DNA from: Kitasatospora aureofaciens
Lineage (GTDB): Bacteria; Actinomycetota; Actinomycetes; Streptomycetales; Streptomycetaceae
Direction: 5' to 3'
Assembly: GCF_001188955.3 (NCBI RefSeq)
Contig: NZ_JPRF03000038.1
Span: forward strand, 1 to 64,000
Length of the DNA: 64,000 bases
Below the pieces are notes generated by a model. It was not told the DNA's origin. It searched no databases and worked only from the letters and a program-made list of their open reading frames with translations. The number at the start of each line of letters is the position of its first letter. Positions within the stretch are counted from its first letter, which is position 1. A program made the position numbers and the translations under genes. Of the stretch, positions 7,999-17,824 are shown one piece after another.

Positions 7999-9723
7999 AT
8001 GACAGGCCCGTCCACGCCTGCCCCGACCGATCCGCGGTCCACGTCCGACTCGCAGGCGTCGGGGGACCCGTACGCGCCGTACGCGTCCGGGGACCCTTAT
8101 GCGCCCTACGCGTCGGCTGCTTCCCACGGGCCGTACTCGGCGGACGCTCCGCACGGGCCCTACGCCGCGCGCGGGCCGTACGCGCCGCGGGGGCGGTACG
8201 GCTCGCCCGAAGCGTCCGGGCCGACCTTCGGGGACCGGCTGCACGTCACCGACCCCGAGCGGCGGGCGGCGGCCACACCCCGGGTCCTCCTGTTCGCCCT
8301 GCTCACCGGCCTGCTGACGGCCTGGCTGCTGTACGACGGGGTGGGCGCCAACCTGTTGATCTGCGGCGCGGCCGCGGCCGCCGTCGCCGGGGTCGTCGCC
8401 CGCGCGGCCGGCCGTCGGATCCGGCCCTGGACGGTCGTCTGGAGCCTGCTGGCCCTCGCCCTGCTCGCCGTTCCCGCCTGCTGGGACGCGGGCTGGCCCG
8501 CGCTGCTGGCCTCCGGCTGCGCGCTGGGCCTGGCCTCGCTCGCCCTCCACGGCGGCCGCCGCTGGTCGGGTGTGCTGCTCGCGCTGCCCGCCCTGCTCTG
8601 GCAGCTGGTTCCGGGCGTGGGCTGGATCTGGGACGCCATGGAGGGCCGGCCGCTGCCCGGCCGCGGCCGGATCGTCCCTGTGCTCAAGGCGCTCGCGGTC
8701 GCCGCCGTCCTGCTGACCGTCTTCGGCCTGCTGTTCGCGAGTGCCGACGCCGGTATGGCGGACCTGCTGGCCGGCCTGAGGCCCAGCATCGACGTCCACC
8801 AACTCCCCCTGCGTGGGTTGCTGTTCGCCCTCGGGACGCTCACCGCCCTGGGCTTCGCGCACATCGCGGCCGGCCCGCGCCGCTGGGACCGGCTGGCGGT
8901 CCGCCCGGGGCGGGAGCGCCGACGGCTGGAGTGGGCACTGCCCCTCGTCGCGCTCAACCTGATGTTCGGCGCCTTCGCGGTGATCCAGGCCGTGGTGGTG
9001 CTCGGCGGCGCCGACGCCCTGCTGAGCAACACCGGCATGAGCCGCTCCGAGTACGCCCGGCAGGGCTTCTGGCAGCTGAGCGTGATCACCGTGCTGACCT
9101 TGGTCGTGGTGGCCGTCGCCAAGCGCTGGGCTCCGCGCACCACTCCCGGCGACCGCCGGCTGGCGCGGATCCTGCTCGGACTGCTCTGCCTGCTCGCACT
9201 GGTGGTGGTCGCCTCGGCGCTCGGCCGGATGTGGTTCTACGTGGACGCCTCCGGGCTCACCCGGCTGCGGCTGTGGGTGCTGGTGGTCGAGATCTGGCTG
9301 GGCGTCGTCTTCCTACTGCTGATCACCGCCGGGCTCACCCGCGGCACCGGCTGGCTCCCGCGCGCCGTCGTCCTCAGCGGCATGCTCACCGTCGCGGTCT
9401 ACGGCCTGATGGGGCCGGACGCGATCGTCGCGGAGCAGAACGTTGCCCGGTACGAGCGCTCGCAGCAGATCGACCTGCGCAACGTCCGTGAACTGTCGGC
9501 GGACGCGGTGCCCGCCCTCGACCGGCTGCCCGAACCGCAGCGGACCTGCGCGCTGCAACTGATCCGGGTCGACCTGGACCAGGACGTCCGGCCCTGGTAC
9601 GCGGCCGGCGCGTCCGCCCCTCGGGCCCGGGGGATCCTGGCCGAGCGGCCACTGGTGCAGGGGCCGGCGCGGGGGCGCGGCCCCTGCGAGCAGGCGGGGT
9701 TGCTGTCCGAGGGGCGCTGGTAG
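7999..9723 (+). CDS. DUF4153/DUF4173-family multi-pass membrane protein
   Basis: A 574-residue protein. The N-terminal 75 residues are disordered and built of PYAPYAS/HGPYA-type repeats. About 10-12 hydrophobic helices follow (residues 90-485). The ending is soluble, with MGPDAIVAEQNVARYERS and LRNVRELSADAVPALDRLPEPQRTCAL, typical of DUF4153/DUF4173 proteins of actinomycetes. I chose ATG 7999, which follows GAGGGGG; the upstream in-frame start at 7930 has no such site. The function is unknown. It is monocistronic and probably repressed through the twin palindromes upstream. The stop TAG is repeated in frame in a TAGCGG microrepeat. Confidence 0.8.
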   Translation: MTGPSTPAPTDPRSTSDSQASGDPYAPYASGDPYAPYASAASHGPYSADAPHGPYAARGPYAPRGRYGSPEASGPTFGDRLHVTDPERRAAATPRVLLFALLTGLLTAWLLYDGVGANLLICGAAAAAVAGVVARAAGRRIRPWTVVWSLLALALLAVPACWDAGWPALLASGCALGLASLALHGGRRWSGVLLALPALLWQLVPGVGWIWDAMEGRPLPGRGRIVPVLKALAVAAVLLTVFGLLFASADAGMADLLAGLRPSIDVHQLPLRGLLFALGTLTALGFAHIAAGPRRWDRLAVRPGRERRRLEWALPLVALNLMFGAFAVIQAVVVLGGADALLSNTGMSRSEYARQGFWQLSVITVLTLVVVAVAKRWAPRTTPGDRRLARILLGLLCLLALVVVASALGRMWFYVDASGLTRLRLWVLVVEIWLGVVFLLLITAGLTRGTGWLPRAVVLSGMLTVAVYGLMGPDAIVAEQNVARYERSQQIDLRNVRELSADAVPALDRLPEPQRTCALQLIRVDLDQDVRPWYAAGASAPRARGILAERPLVQGPARGRGPCEQAGLLSEGRW

Positions 9724-9766
9724 CGGTAGCGGTAGCGCTGGTTCGGGGTCGGGGGGAAAACAGGCA

Positions 9767-9799
9767 GGCCGGCCGGGAGGGTGCTGCTCCCGGCCGGCC
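9767..9799. terminator. Bidirectional hairpin terminator
   Basis: Perfect 13-bp arms (9767-9779 and 9787-9799) with a 7-base loop lie between the convergent DUF4153 and MFS genes. There is no T-tract, which is usual for streptomycetes. Confidence 0.8.
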
Positions 9800-9863
9800 C
9801 GTAGTGGTCCGGCTGCCTGCGGTTCGGCTGCCTGCGGTTCGGCCGCTGGCGGTCCGGGGGGGA

Positions 9864-11420
9864 TCAGTGCATCGCGATGCCCGCGCTGTCACCGCTCGGC
9901 AGGTCGCCGGGCTTCGCCTTGATGGCGAACACCGCGACCAGCAGTGCGATCCCGGCGAGCGCCGCGCCGACGATGAAGCCGTGCGAAATGCCCTGGGCGA
10001 GCACCGAGTTCGCGGCGTCGGAACCCGGCGGGAAGTCGCCCCTCTGCTGGAAGTAGGCCAGCTGCTCCGGCGGGGCCGTCTGCAGGAACTTGGGCGCCTG
10101 CGCCTTGAACTCCGGCACGGCGTAGTGCGCGAAGACCGTGGTCAGGATCGAGAGGCCGAGCGAACCCCCGATCTGCTGCATCGAGTTGAGCAGGCCGGAG
10201 GCGGCGCCGGTCTCCTCGCCCGGCACGCCCGCGACCGAGAGCAGCATCACCGGGACGAAGATCAGGCCCATGCCGAAGCCGAAGATCACCGTGGGGGCGA
10301 GCACGCCGTCCAGGTAGCCGCTGTCCTTGTGGATCTGGGTCAGCCAGGTGAGGCCGATGGTGACCAGCAGCGCGCCGCCCGCCATGAACGGCTTGGGGCC
10401 GTACTTGGCCTGCAGGCTCGACGCGATCTGCGCGGCGATGATGATCGACACGCTGATCGGCAGGAACGAGACGCCCGCCTTGAGCGGGCTGTACCCGAGT
10501 GGTCCCTGCACGAACAGGACGACGTAGAAGAAGATGCCGAACATGGCCGCGGCCAGGCAGAGCATCATCACCAGGCCGCCGGTGCGGTTGCGGTTGGAGA
10601 ACAGGTGCAGCGGGGTGATCGGCTGGGCGGTGCGCCGCTCGATCACGAAGAATGCGGCCAGCAGGATCGCGCCGCCGACGAAGGAGCCGATCGTCAGGCC
10701 GTCCGACCAGCCGTAGTCCGGGTTGGCGGCCCGGATGAAGCCGTAGACCAGGCCGACCAGGCCGAGCGTCGAGGTGAAGGCGCCGGGGAGGTCGAAGCGG
10801 CCCGGGTGGCGCTCGGACTCGGCGATGTAGCGCGGCGCGGCGATCGCGATCAGCACGGAGATCGGCACGTTGACGAAGAACACCCAGCGCCAGTCGAGGT
10901 ACTCGGTGAGCAGTCCGCCGGCCAGCAGGCCGATCGCGGCTCCCGAACCGGCCACCGCCGAGAAGACGCCGAACGCCTTGTTGCGTTCCGGGCCCTCCTC
11001 GAAGTTGGTGGCGATCAGGGCGAAGGCGGTCGGCGAACAGATTGCGCCACCGATGCCCTGGAGCGCGCGGGCGGCCAGCAGCAGCGTGCTGTCCTGCGCG
11101 AAGCCGCCCAGCAGTGAGGCCAGGCCGAACAGCAGGGTGCCGAAGATGAACACCCGGCGGCGGCCGAGGATGTCGCCCGCCCGACCACCGAGCAGCAGCA
11201 GTCCGCCGAAGGTCAGCGTGTAGGCGTTGATGACCCACGACAGGTCGGTGGTGGAGAAGTTCAGCGCGTCCTTGATGTGCGGCAGCGCGATGTTCACGAT
11301 GGTCGCGTCGAGCACCACCATGAGCTGGGTCGCCGCGATGACGGCCAGGGTGATGCCCTTCCCCCGGCTCTGGCCGGCCTTCGGTGGTGACTTCTTGCTG
11401 AGCGTGTCGGAGATAGCCAC
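9864..11420 (-). CDS. MFS drug exporter, DHA2 (EmrB/QacA) family, 14 TMS
   Basis: A 518-residue transporter. Motif D1 LDATIVNIALPHI lies near residue 40, motif A GGRAGDILGRRRVF near 80, and the DHA2 motif C region GSGAAIGLLAGGLLTEYLDWRWVFFVNVP near 145-180. Fourteen helices can be counted, so it belongs to the proton-antiport DHA2 group that exports drugs or natural products. It is divergently transcribed from a TetR gene, and the shared intergenic region carries two matching palindromes, so it is probably repressed by that TetR and induced by its ligand. The substrate is unknown. Confidence 0.9.
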   Translation of the reverse strand: MAISDTLSKKSPPKAGQSRGKGITLAVIAATQLMVVLDATIVNIALPHIKDALNFSTTDLSWVINAYTLTFGGLLLLGGRAGDILGRRRVFIFGTLLFGLASLLGGFAQDSTLLLAARALQGIGGAICSPTAFALIATNFEEGPERNKAFGVFSAVAGSGAAIGLLAGGLLTEYLDWRWVFFVNVPISVLIAIAAPRYIAESERHPGRFDLPGAFTSTLGLVGLVYGFIRAANPDYGWSDGLTIGSFVGGAILLAAFFVIERRTAQPITPLHLFSNRNRTGGLVMMLCLAAAMFGIFFYVVLFVQGPLGYSPLKAGVSFLPISVSIIIAAQIASSLQAKYGPKPFMAGGALLVTIGLTWLTQIHKDSGYLDGVLAPTVIFGFGMGLIFVPVMLLSVAGVPGEETGAASGLLNSMQQIGGSLGLSILTTVFAHYAVPEFKAQAPKFLQTAPPEQLAYFQQRGDFPPGSDAANSVLAQGISHGFIVGAALAGIALLVAVFAIKAKPGDLPSGDSAGIAMH

Positions 11421-11573
11421 GAATGTGCCCCCTGCTGGCTGCTGGCTACGTGCTTGGGTGCTTGGCGCTCGGGTGCTTTGGGCGCTTCAGGTGCTCTGGA
11501 TGCTTCAGGTGGTTGGTCTGCCGCGGATCCGCTGGCCCGAACGTGCTGCTGCGCGATGGCGCAGCCTAGGAAG

Positions 11574-11633
11574 GAACGGTGCCGTTCACTAATCTTGACG
11601 ATAACCTGGACTCGATAGTGAACGCAAGCGTTC
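11574..11633. promoter_or_regulatory. Two TetR-type operators between MFS and tetR genes
   Basis: GAACGGTGCCGTTC (11574-11587) and GAACGCAAGCGTTC (11620-11633) are both perfect dyads with consensus GAACG-N4-CGTTC, 46 bp apart. A possible -35 element TTGACG (11595-11600) lies between them. This is the typical layout for a divergent TetR/exporter pair in which the regulator represses both directions. Confidence 0.75.
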
Positions 11634-11648
11634 CTTACGGAGGTGGCA

Positions 11649-12476
11649 ATGGATCGGTTGATACGGCGTCTGTCGGCGGACCGGGCGTCCGGTCGGGCGG
11701 CCGCCCGACCTGCGGAGGACGCGTGTCCGCCGTTCCCGGCGCCGGTGGAACCTGTGGAGTCGGGGGTGTCCGACGTGCCGGGGGTGTCCCCCGGGGTGCC
11801 CGGGGGGCCTGTGGTGCGTGCGGCGCCCGCGGACCCCGCCGTGCCACCGGAAGTCGAACCCCGCTGCTCGGTGCGGGCCGCCCGGGAGGCGTTGGCGCGG
11901 CCGGTGCGGCGGCGGGGGAAGGAACTGGAGAACGCGATCTTCGAAGCCGCGCTCGACCAGCTCACCTCCGGCGGTTACGCGCGACTGACGATGGAAGGCG
12001 TCGCCGCTGCGGCGCGGACCGGGAAGGCCGCGCTCTACCGGCGCTGGGCGTCCAAGGTCGAACTCGTCATCGACGCCCTGGACTCCACTCTGCCACGCCC
12101 ACACGGAGTCCCCGATCTCGGGTCCGCCCGTGCCGAGTTGCTGCAGCTCATCGAGCTGTTCACGGACGCGATCTGCTCCCGCTCGGGCGCCGCCCTGCAT
12201 GCGCTGATGGCCGAGCTCTCCCAGCAACAGGCCGAGGTGTTCAAGGACTTCATCGTGCGGCGGGTGATCGGGCCGACCAAGGACACCATCCTGGACATCC
12301 TCCGTCGCGGCGTCGCTCGCGGAGAGGTCCGGCCCGATGCGGTCTCGCCGCTGGTCGCCGACGTCGTCCCGGCGATGCTGATGTTCCAGGTCAAGCTCTT
12401 CGACGGGGGACTGGCACCCGACTTCGCGGTCCGGCTGGTGGACGACGTGCTGGTTCCGATGGTCCGGCAGCCGTAG
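11649..12476 (+). CDS. TetR-family transcriptional regulator with long N-terminal extension
   Basis: A 275-residue protein. The TetR DNA-binding domain lies near residues 92-140 (FEAALDQLTSGGYARLTMEGVAAAARTGKAALYRRWASKVEL), followed by a ligand-binding C-terminus of normal size. The first 85 or so residues are an unusual Pro/Gly/Val-rich low-complexity extension not found in standard TetR proteins. GGAGG (11639-11643) lies five bases before ATG 11649; GTG 11643 is an alternative. It is divergent from the MFS exporter and is its likely repressor. The stop TAG is followed by three more in-frame TAGs within a CCGTAG microrepeat. Confidence 0.88.
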   Translation: MDRLIRRLSADRASGRAAARPAEDACPPFPAPVEPVESGVSDVPGVSPGVPGGPVVRAAPADPAVPPEVEPRCSVRAAREALARPVRRRGKELENAIFEAALDQLTSGGYARLTMEGVAAAARTGKAALYRRWASKVELVIDALDSTLPRPHGVPDLGSARAELLQLIELFTDAICSRSGAALHALMAELSQQQAEVFKDFIVRRVIGPTKDTILDILRRGVARGEVRPDAVSPLVADVVPAMLMFQVKLFDGGLAPDFAVRLVDDVLVPMVRQP

Positions 12477-12499
12477 CCGTAGCCGTAGCCGTAGCCGCA
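12468..12499 (+). repeat. Hexamer microrepeat carrying four in-frame stops
   Basis: CCGTAG is repeated so that TAG codons stand at 12474, 12480, 12486 and 12492, all in the tetR frame. Confidence 0.8.
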
Positions 12500-12640
12500 G
12501 CAGAAGCCGACGCCGGCCCCCGAGCGGTCGGGAGCGTCCGTGAGCGGGCTTAGGCTGGAGACTGCCCCACTGGAGCGGGCTGCCTCGCCCGAACCGGGCT
12601 GTCCTGCCCGACGGGGCTGCTTTGCCGAACGGAGTCCGTG

Positions 12641-13339
12641 ATGCCCATCGTCCCGCCGACGCACTCCGTCGAACGCTCGCTGCGCCGGGCGGGTGCCAAG
12701 GTCGTGGTCGGGCTCGACGAAGTCGGGCGCGGCGCCTGGGCCGGACCGGTCACCGTCGGCGCGGCCGTCACCGGCCTGCGCAGGGCACCGGAGGGGCTCA
12801 CCGACTCCAAGCTGCTCACCGAGTTGCGCCGCCGGGCCCTCGCGCCGGTGCTCGCCGATTGGGTCACCGCGTACGCGTTCGGTCACGCCTCGCCGCAGGA
12901 GTGCGACGAACTCGGCATGACGGCAGCCCTGCGGCTGGCCGCCGTCCGCGCGCTGGAGGCGCTGCCGGTCGAGCCCGACGCGATCATCCTGGACGGCAAG
13001 CACGACTACCTCGGCGGCCCCTGGCGGGTGCGCACGGTGATCAAGGGCGACCAGTCCTGCATCTGCGTCTCCGCCGCCTCGGTGCTCGCCAAGGTCCACC
13101 GCGACGGGCTGATGGCCGAACTGGGCGGGACCTGCCCGGAGTACGGCTTCGCGGACAACGCCGGATATCCCTCCCCGGTGCACCGCGCCGCGCTGGAGGA
13201 GTTCGGCCCCACCGACCACCACCGGCTCTCCTGGGCGTACTTGGACGCACTGCCGAAGTGGCGCCACCTGAAGCGCGGTCGGGACGTCGTGGGCGCCGCC
13301 GAGGGATCCGCCGACGAACAGTTGACGCTCGGTTTCTGA
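12641..13339 (+). CDS. rnhB: Ribonuclease HII
   Basis: A 232-residue RNase HII that removes ribonucleotides embedded in DNA and RNA from RNA-DNA hybrids. The active-site stretch VVGLDEVGRGAWAGPV supplies the catalytic Asp and Glu (DEVGRG). Further signature regions are LTDSKLL and ILDGKHDYL, with the catalytic Asp. The C-terminal part LSWAYLDALPKWRHLKR lies in the substrate-binding region. ATG 12641 follows GGAG at a spacing of six; a GTG directly before it is an alternative. Confidence 0.93.
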   Translation: MPIVPPTHSVERSLRRAGAKVVVGLDEVGRGAWAGPVTVGAAVTGLRRAPEGLTDSKLLTELRRRALAPVLADWVTAYAFGHASPQECDELGMTAALRLAAVRALEALPVEPDAIILDGKHDYLGGPWRVRTVIKGDQSCICVSAASVLAKVHRDGLMAELGGTCPEYGFADNAGYPSPVHRAALEEFGPTDHHRLSWAYLDALPKWRHLKRGRDVVGAAEGSADEQLTLGF

Positions 13340-13438
13340 CAGTCCGTCTGAATTGCCCCGGGCGGGGGTCGGGATGCCCGGTGCCCAATGGGTGGGGCGC
13401 CCGTGCGCGTTCGACCGGCATTTGATAGATATCCGGGT

Positions 13439-14119
13439 ATGCCTGTCTTCCCCGAGGAGCCGGAGATTCACGAGAGCCTCCCGGGCCCCGGCGTTCCCTT
13501 CCCCCGCGAGTCGGACGCACAAGCCCTCCACGCGCCTGCCACCGGCGGCGCACCCGCCACCGCATCCACCACCGCCGCCGCACCGCTCCCGGTGCCCGGC
13601 CCGCGTCCGGCGCCCCCGCGTGCTGCACCGCCGCGTGCCGACCGCCAGGGCCCGCCGCGCCTGATCCCCAAGCCCGGTCCGGCACCGCGCCGCCCGGCCC
13701 CCGCCACACCGCAGGTCGAGGTCCAGCGCATCGCCGCCACCCCGGCCCAGGCGTTGGAGCGCGCCGATGACGCGGTCGACCGCCTGCTGGACTCGGGCCG
13801 CAACCCGGGCGACGTCCTGGTGCTGACCGTCGGTGAGGCGCACCCCTGGCAGCAGCACGAGCTCTCCTTCGGTGAGGAGCGCTACTGGGCGCAGCTCACC
13901 GAGGGCGGCGATGTGTTCTACGCCGACGCCGCGCTGACCCGGCCGGTCCGCCGCGAGGTGGTCGTCCTGGTGGTCAACGGCGGTTCGGCCGCCCGGGCCG
14001 CCGAGGCGTACGGCGCGGCGCTCGGCCGGGCGACCGCGCTGCTGGTGGTCTGCGGCGAGGCCGGTCCGGCTGTCGCGGCGGCGGCCGGTGCCGCACCGGG
14101 GCGTCCGGTCAAGGCCTGA
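13439..14119 (+). CDS. Unknown protein with helicase C-terminus-like domain
   Basis: A 226-residue protein. Residues 1-95 are Pro/Ala-rich and disordered. Residues 97-225 form a compact alpha/beta part with the stretch NPGDVLVLTVGEAHPWQQHELSFGEERYWAQ and later VFYADAA, VVVLVVNGG and AALGRATALLVVCGE. This pattern resembles the terminal RecA-like segment of UvrD-type actinobacterial helicases (DVALLTTG..HP..., YW, VFYGHV, AVVLAVN, LYVGLSRA..LVVCG), but no ATPase motifs are present and SRA has become GRA. I infer a helicase-derived, non-catalytic protein. It starts 99 bp after rnhB, and the function is unknown. Confidence 0.6.
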   Translation: MPVFPEEPEIHESLPGPGVPFPRESDAQALHAPATGGAPATASTTAAAPLPVPGPRPAPPRAAPPRADRQGPPRLIPKPGPAPRRPAPATPQVEVQRIAATPAQALERADDAVDRLLDSGRNPGDVLVLTVGEAHPWQQHELSFGEERYWAQLTEGGDVFYADAALTRPVRREVVVLVVNGGSAARAAEAYGAALGRATALLVVCGEAGPAVAAAAGAAPGRPVKA

Positions 14120-14146
14120 CCGGACGCCGTTCGGCAGTCGTCCTCG

Positions 14147-14182
14147 CTCCGGGCCCGGCGCCGTACGGTGCCGGGCCCGGAG
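14147..14182. terminator. Bidirectional hairpin terminator
   Basis: Arms of 13 bp (CTCCGGGCCCGGC at 14147-14159 and its complement at 14170-14182) enclose a CCGTACGG palindrome. It lies between convergent genes ending at 14119 and 14308. Confidence 0.8.
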
Positions 14183-14307
14183 TCCGTCCGCAGTGCCGCA
14201 GTGGCAGTGGCACGGTGCCCGTTCCGGAATCCGCGGCCGGCGTCGGGCGTCCGGTGACCGTACCGCTCCTCCGGGGGGCGCGTTCCGTTCCGCTGATCGC
14301 GGCCCGC

Positions 14308-15027
14308 TCAGCGCGTGCCGGTACGGCGTTCCGGTTCCACGGCGGTGACCCGCGCGGGGATCCACGGGGGCTCGGACTGCTGGGAACGCGAAGTCGCGTC
14401 GACCCGCTTGGTCTGTTCGGCCGCCTGCTGCCGGGCGCGCTGGCTGCGCGCGGCGTCGTCGAGCGCCGACCGTGGTGGCAGTTCCGTCACGGTATGCACC
14501 GGACCGTCCGCCCACGAACCCGCATGCGGATTGCGCCCGCTCCGTCCGTCGCCGAGAATCTGCCAGCCCGCCGGTGTGAGCCCGATGTAGGAGCCGCAGC
14601 GCAGCCCGTGCAGCCCGGCCGCGTCCCGGAGCGCCCACATCCAGGCGCCGTCCTGCTCCGTCCAGCCGGGCGCGCCGTCGCGGCAGCGCAGCAGCACGGC
14701 CGTCCGGGTCGGCGAGGGCAGTCGCAGGTCGTGCGGGGTGACCCGGCGCAGGTGCGTCAGCAGGGCGTTCCGGTGCTGCCAGCCGTCGGTGTCGTGTGGC
14801 CAGGGCGTGAACGAGGCCGAGGCGGCGAGGTGGTGGAGCGCGTCCAGAACGGCGACCACGACCGTGCCCGGCTGGGGCAGGTGACGCTGGTGCAGTTCCA
14901 GGACGAACTCGCGCGGATCGCGCAGCAACGGTATCCCCGAGGCGGTCCAGGTCTCCAGGTCCAGCAGCCGTCTGGGCGCGGAACTCCCGGAGAGGGGATG
15001 CTGACCTCGGCCGATACCGTTGATCAC
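14308..15027 (-). CDS. Protein of unknown function
   Basis: A 239-residue soluble protein I do not recognise. The N-terminal half is rich in His and Leu (LHQRHLPQPGTVVVAVLDALHHLAA). The middle has several Trp residues (PGWTEQDGAWMWALRDAAGLHGLRCGSYIGL). The last 70 residues are charged and probably disordered, with RSQRARQQAAEQTKR. The GTG start is only three bases from a strong AAGGAGG, which is tight, but no other in-frame start fits. It lies downstream of recQ on the same strand. Base composition is normal for the genome. Confidence 0.6.
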   Translation of the reverse strand: MINGIGRGQHPLSGSSAPRRLLDLETWTASGIPLLRDPREFVLELHQRHLPQPGTVVVAVLDALHHLAASASFTPWPHDTDGWQHRNALLTHLRRVTPHDLRLPSPTRTAVLLRCRDGAPGWTEQDGAWMWALRDAAGLHGLRCGSYIGLTPAGWQILGDGRSGRNPHAGSWADGPVHTVTELPPRSALDDAARSQRARQQAAEQTKRVDATSRSQQSEPPWIPARVTAVEPERRTGTR

Positions 15028-15129
15028 GATCCTCCTTCCTGGCCCGTGGGCAGGCGGGCGCCTGGGTACGCCGAACGGCGGGTCCAGGGGGCCGGGTTTC
15101 GGGTACCTCCCAATTCTCGGGGTAACGGG

Positions 15130-15274
15130 GCCGGGGCGGCAATGATGAAATGACGAACGCCATCCGATAGCCCATGTTCTGCCGGATATGTTCCGCGGCG
15201 ACCCGAGCGCGCTTCAGGTGCCGACCAGCCTTGATCCACACTGCGTGAAGGGCATGGCGAACCGCCGTCGGCAT
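15130..15274 (-). CDS. Possible small ORF (start supported, end not defined)
   Basis: AAAGGAG (complement of 15283-15289) stands eight bases before an ATG at 15274, a strong initiation signal. The encoded start is MPTAVRHALHAVWIKAGRHL, followed by a basic region and a short hydrophobic stretch (MAFVISSL). No stop appears in this frame for about 3 kb because it runs into the antisense of GC-rich genes, so either the real product ends after a programmed or accidental frameshift, or the site is not used. The end given is only where coding character fades. The region is lower in GC than its neighbours. Confidence 0.25.
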
Positions 15275-15358
15275 GGTGGGCACTCCTTTCTCGGGCCGGG
15301 TCTCCGATGTGATCGAAATCGCCCTGCCGGCTCCTTTCCGTTAGGCCATTCGAGTGTG

Positions 15359-15393
15359 GGCGGCGGTCCTGCGGCGACGGCCGGGCCGCCGCC
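15359..15393 (-). terminator. Possible terminator after recQ
   Basis: Arms GGCGGCGG and CCGCCGCC (15359-15366 and 15386-15393) with a 19-base loop lie just downstream of the recQ stop. Confidence 0.4.
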
Positions 15394-15399
15394 CCGTCA

Positions 15400-17595
<2,196 letters not shown>

Positions 17596-17746
17596 GGCGT
17601 CGATGTAACCCCATGCCGCCGACAAGGAGCGAATGCGGGCGGGACGCTGCGGGGGAAGACGGAGTGCATTTCATCCGGAGATCAGCTGAACGGCTGCCAA
17701 AATCCACTCTTCGGGGCGAGTGTCGTGTGCTCCGAATGGGCGAAGG

Positions 17747-17797
17747 AAAATTCAGGGGCCGAGTTATCCACAGGAAAGGAGAAAATTCCGGGGTCGT
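17747..17797. promoter_or_regulatory. AAAATTC(A/C)GGGG direct repeats around a DnaA-box-like TTATCCACA
   Basis: In the divergent recQ/DUF4192 gap, two AAAATTC(A/C)GGGG copies (from 17747 and 17782, 35 bp apart) flank a perfect DnaA-box sequence TTATCCACA (17764-17772). The cluster is A/T-rich against its background. It may be a regulatory site for the divergent promoters; a single DnaA box does not make an origin. Confidence 0.4.
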
Positions 17798-17824
17798 CGT
17801 CGGATGGCGCGCACTCTTGCGGCC

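Noticed and set aside
13353..13664. Short plus-strand ORF overlapping the start of the helicase-tail-like gene
   Set aside because: It is in the wrong frame relative to the conserved protein and rich in Pro/Arg; codon use is that of a shadow frame.
12035..15283. 1082-codon minus-strand open frame
   Set aside because: It crosses tetR, rnhB and other genes in antisense and has no recognisable domain. Only its first codons have a good start signal, kept as a small possible ORF.
17764..17772. Replication origin
   Set aside because: Only one DnaA box is visible and none of the usual origin genes (dnaA, dnaN, gyrB/gyrA pair, rpmH) are present.
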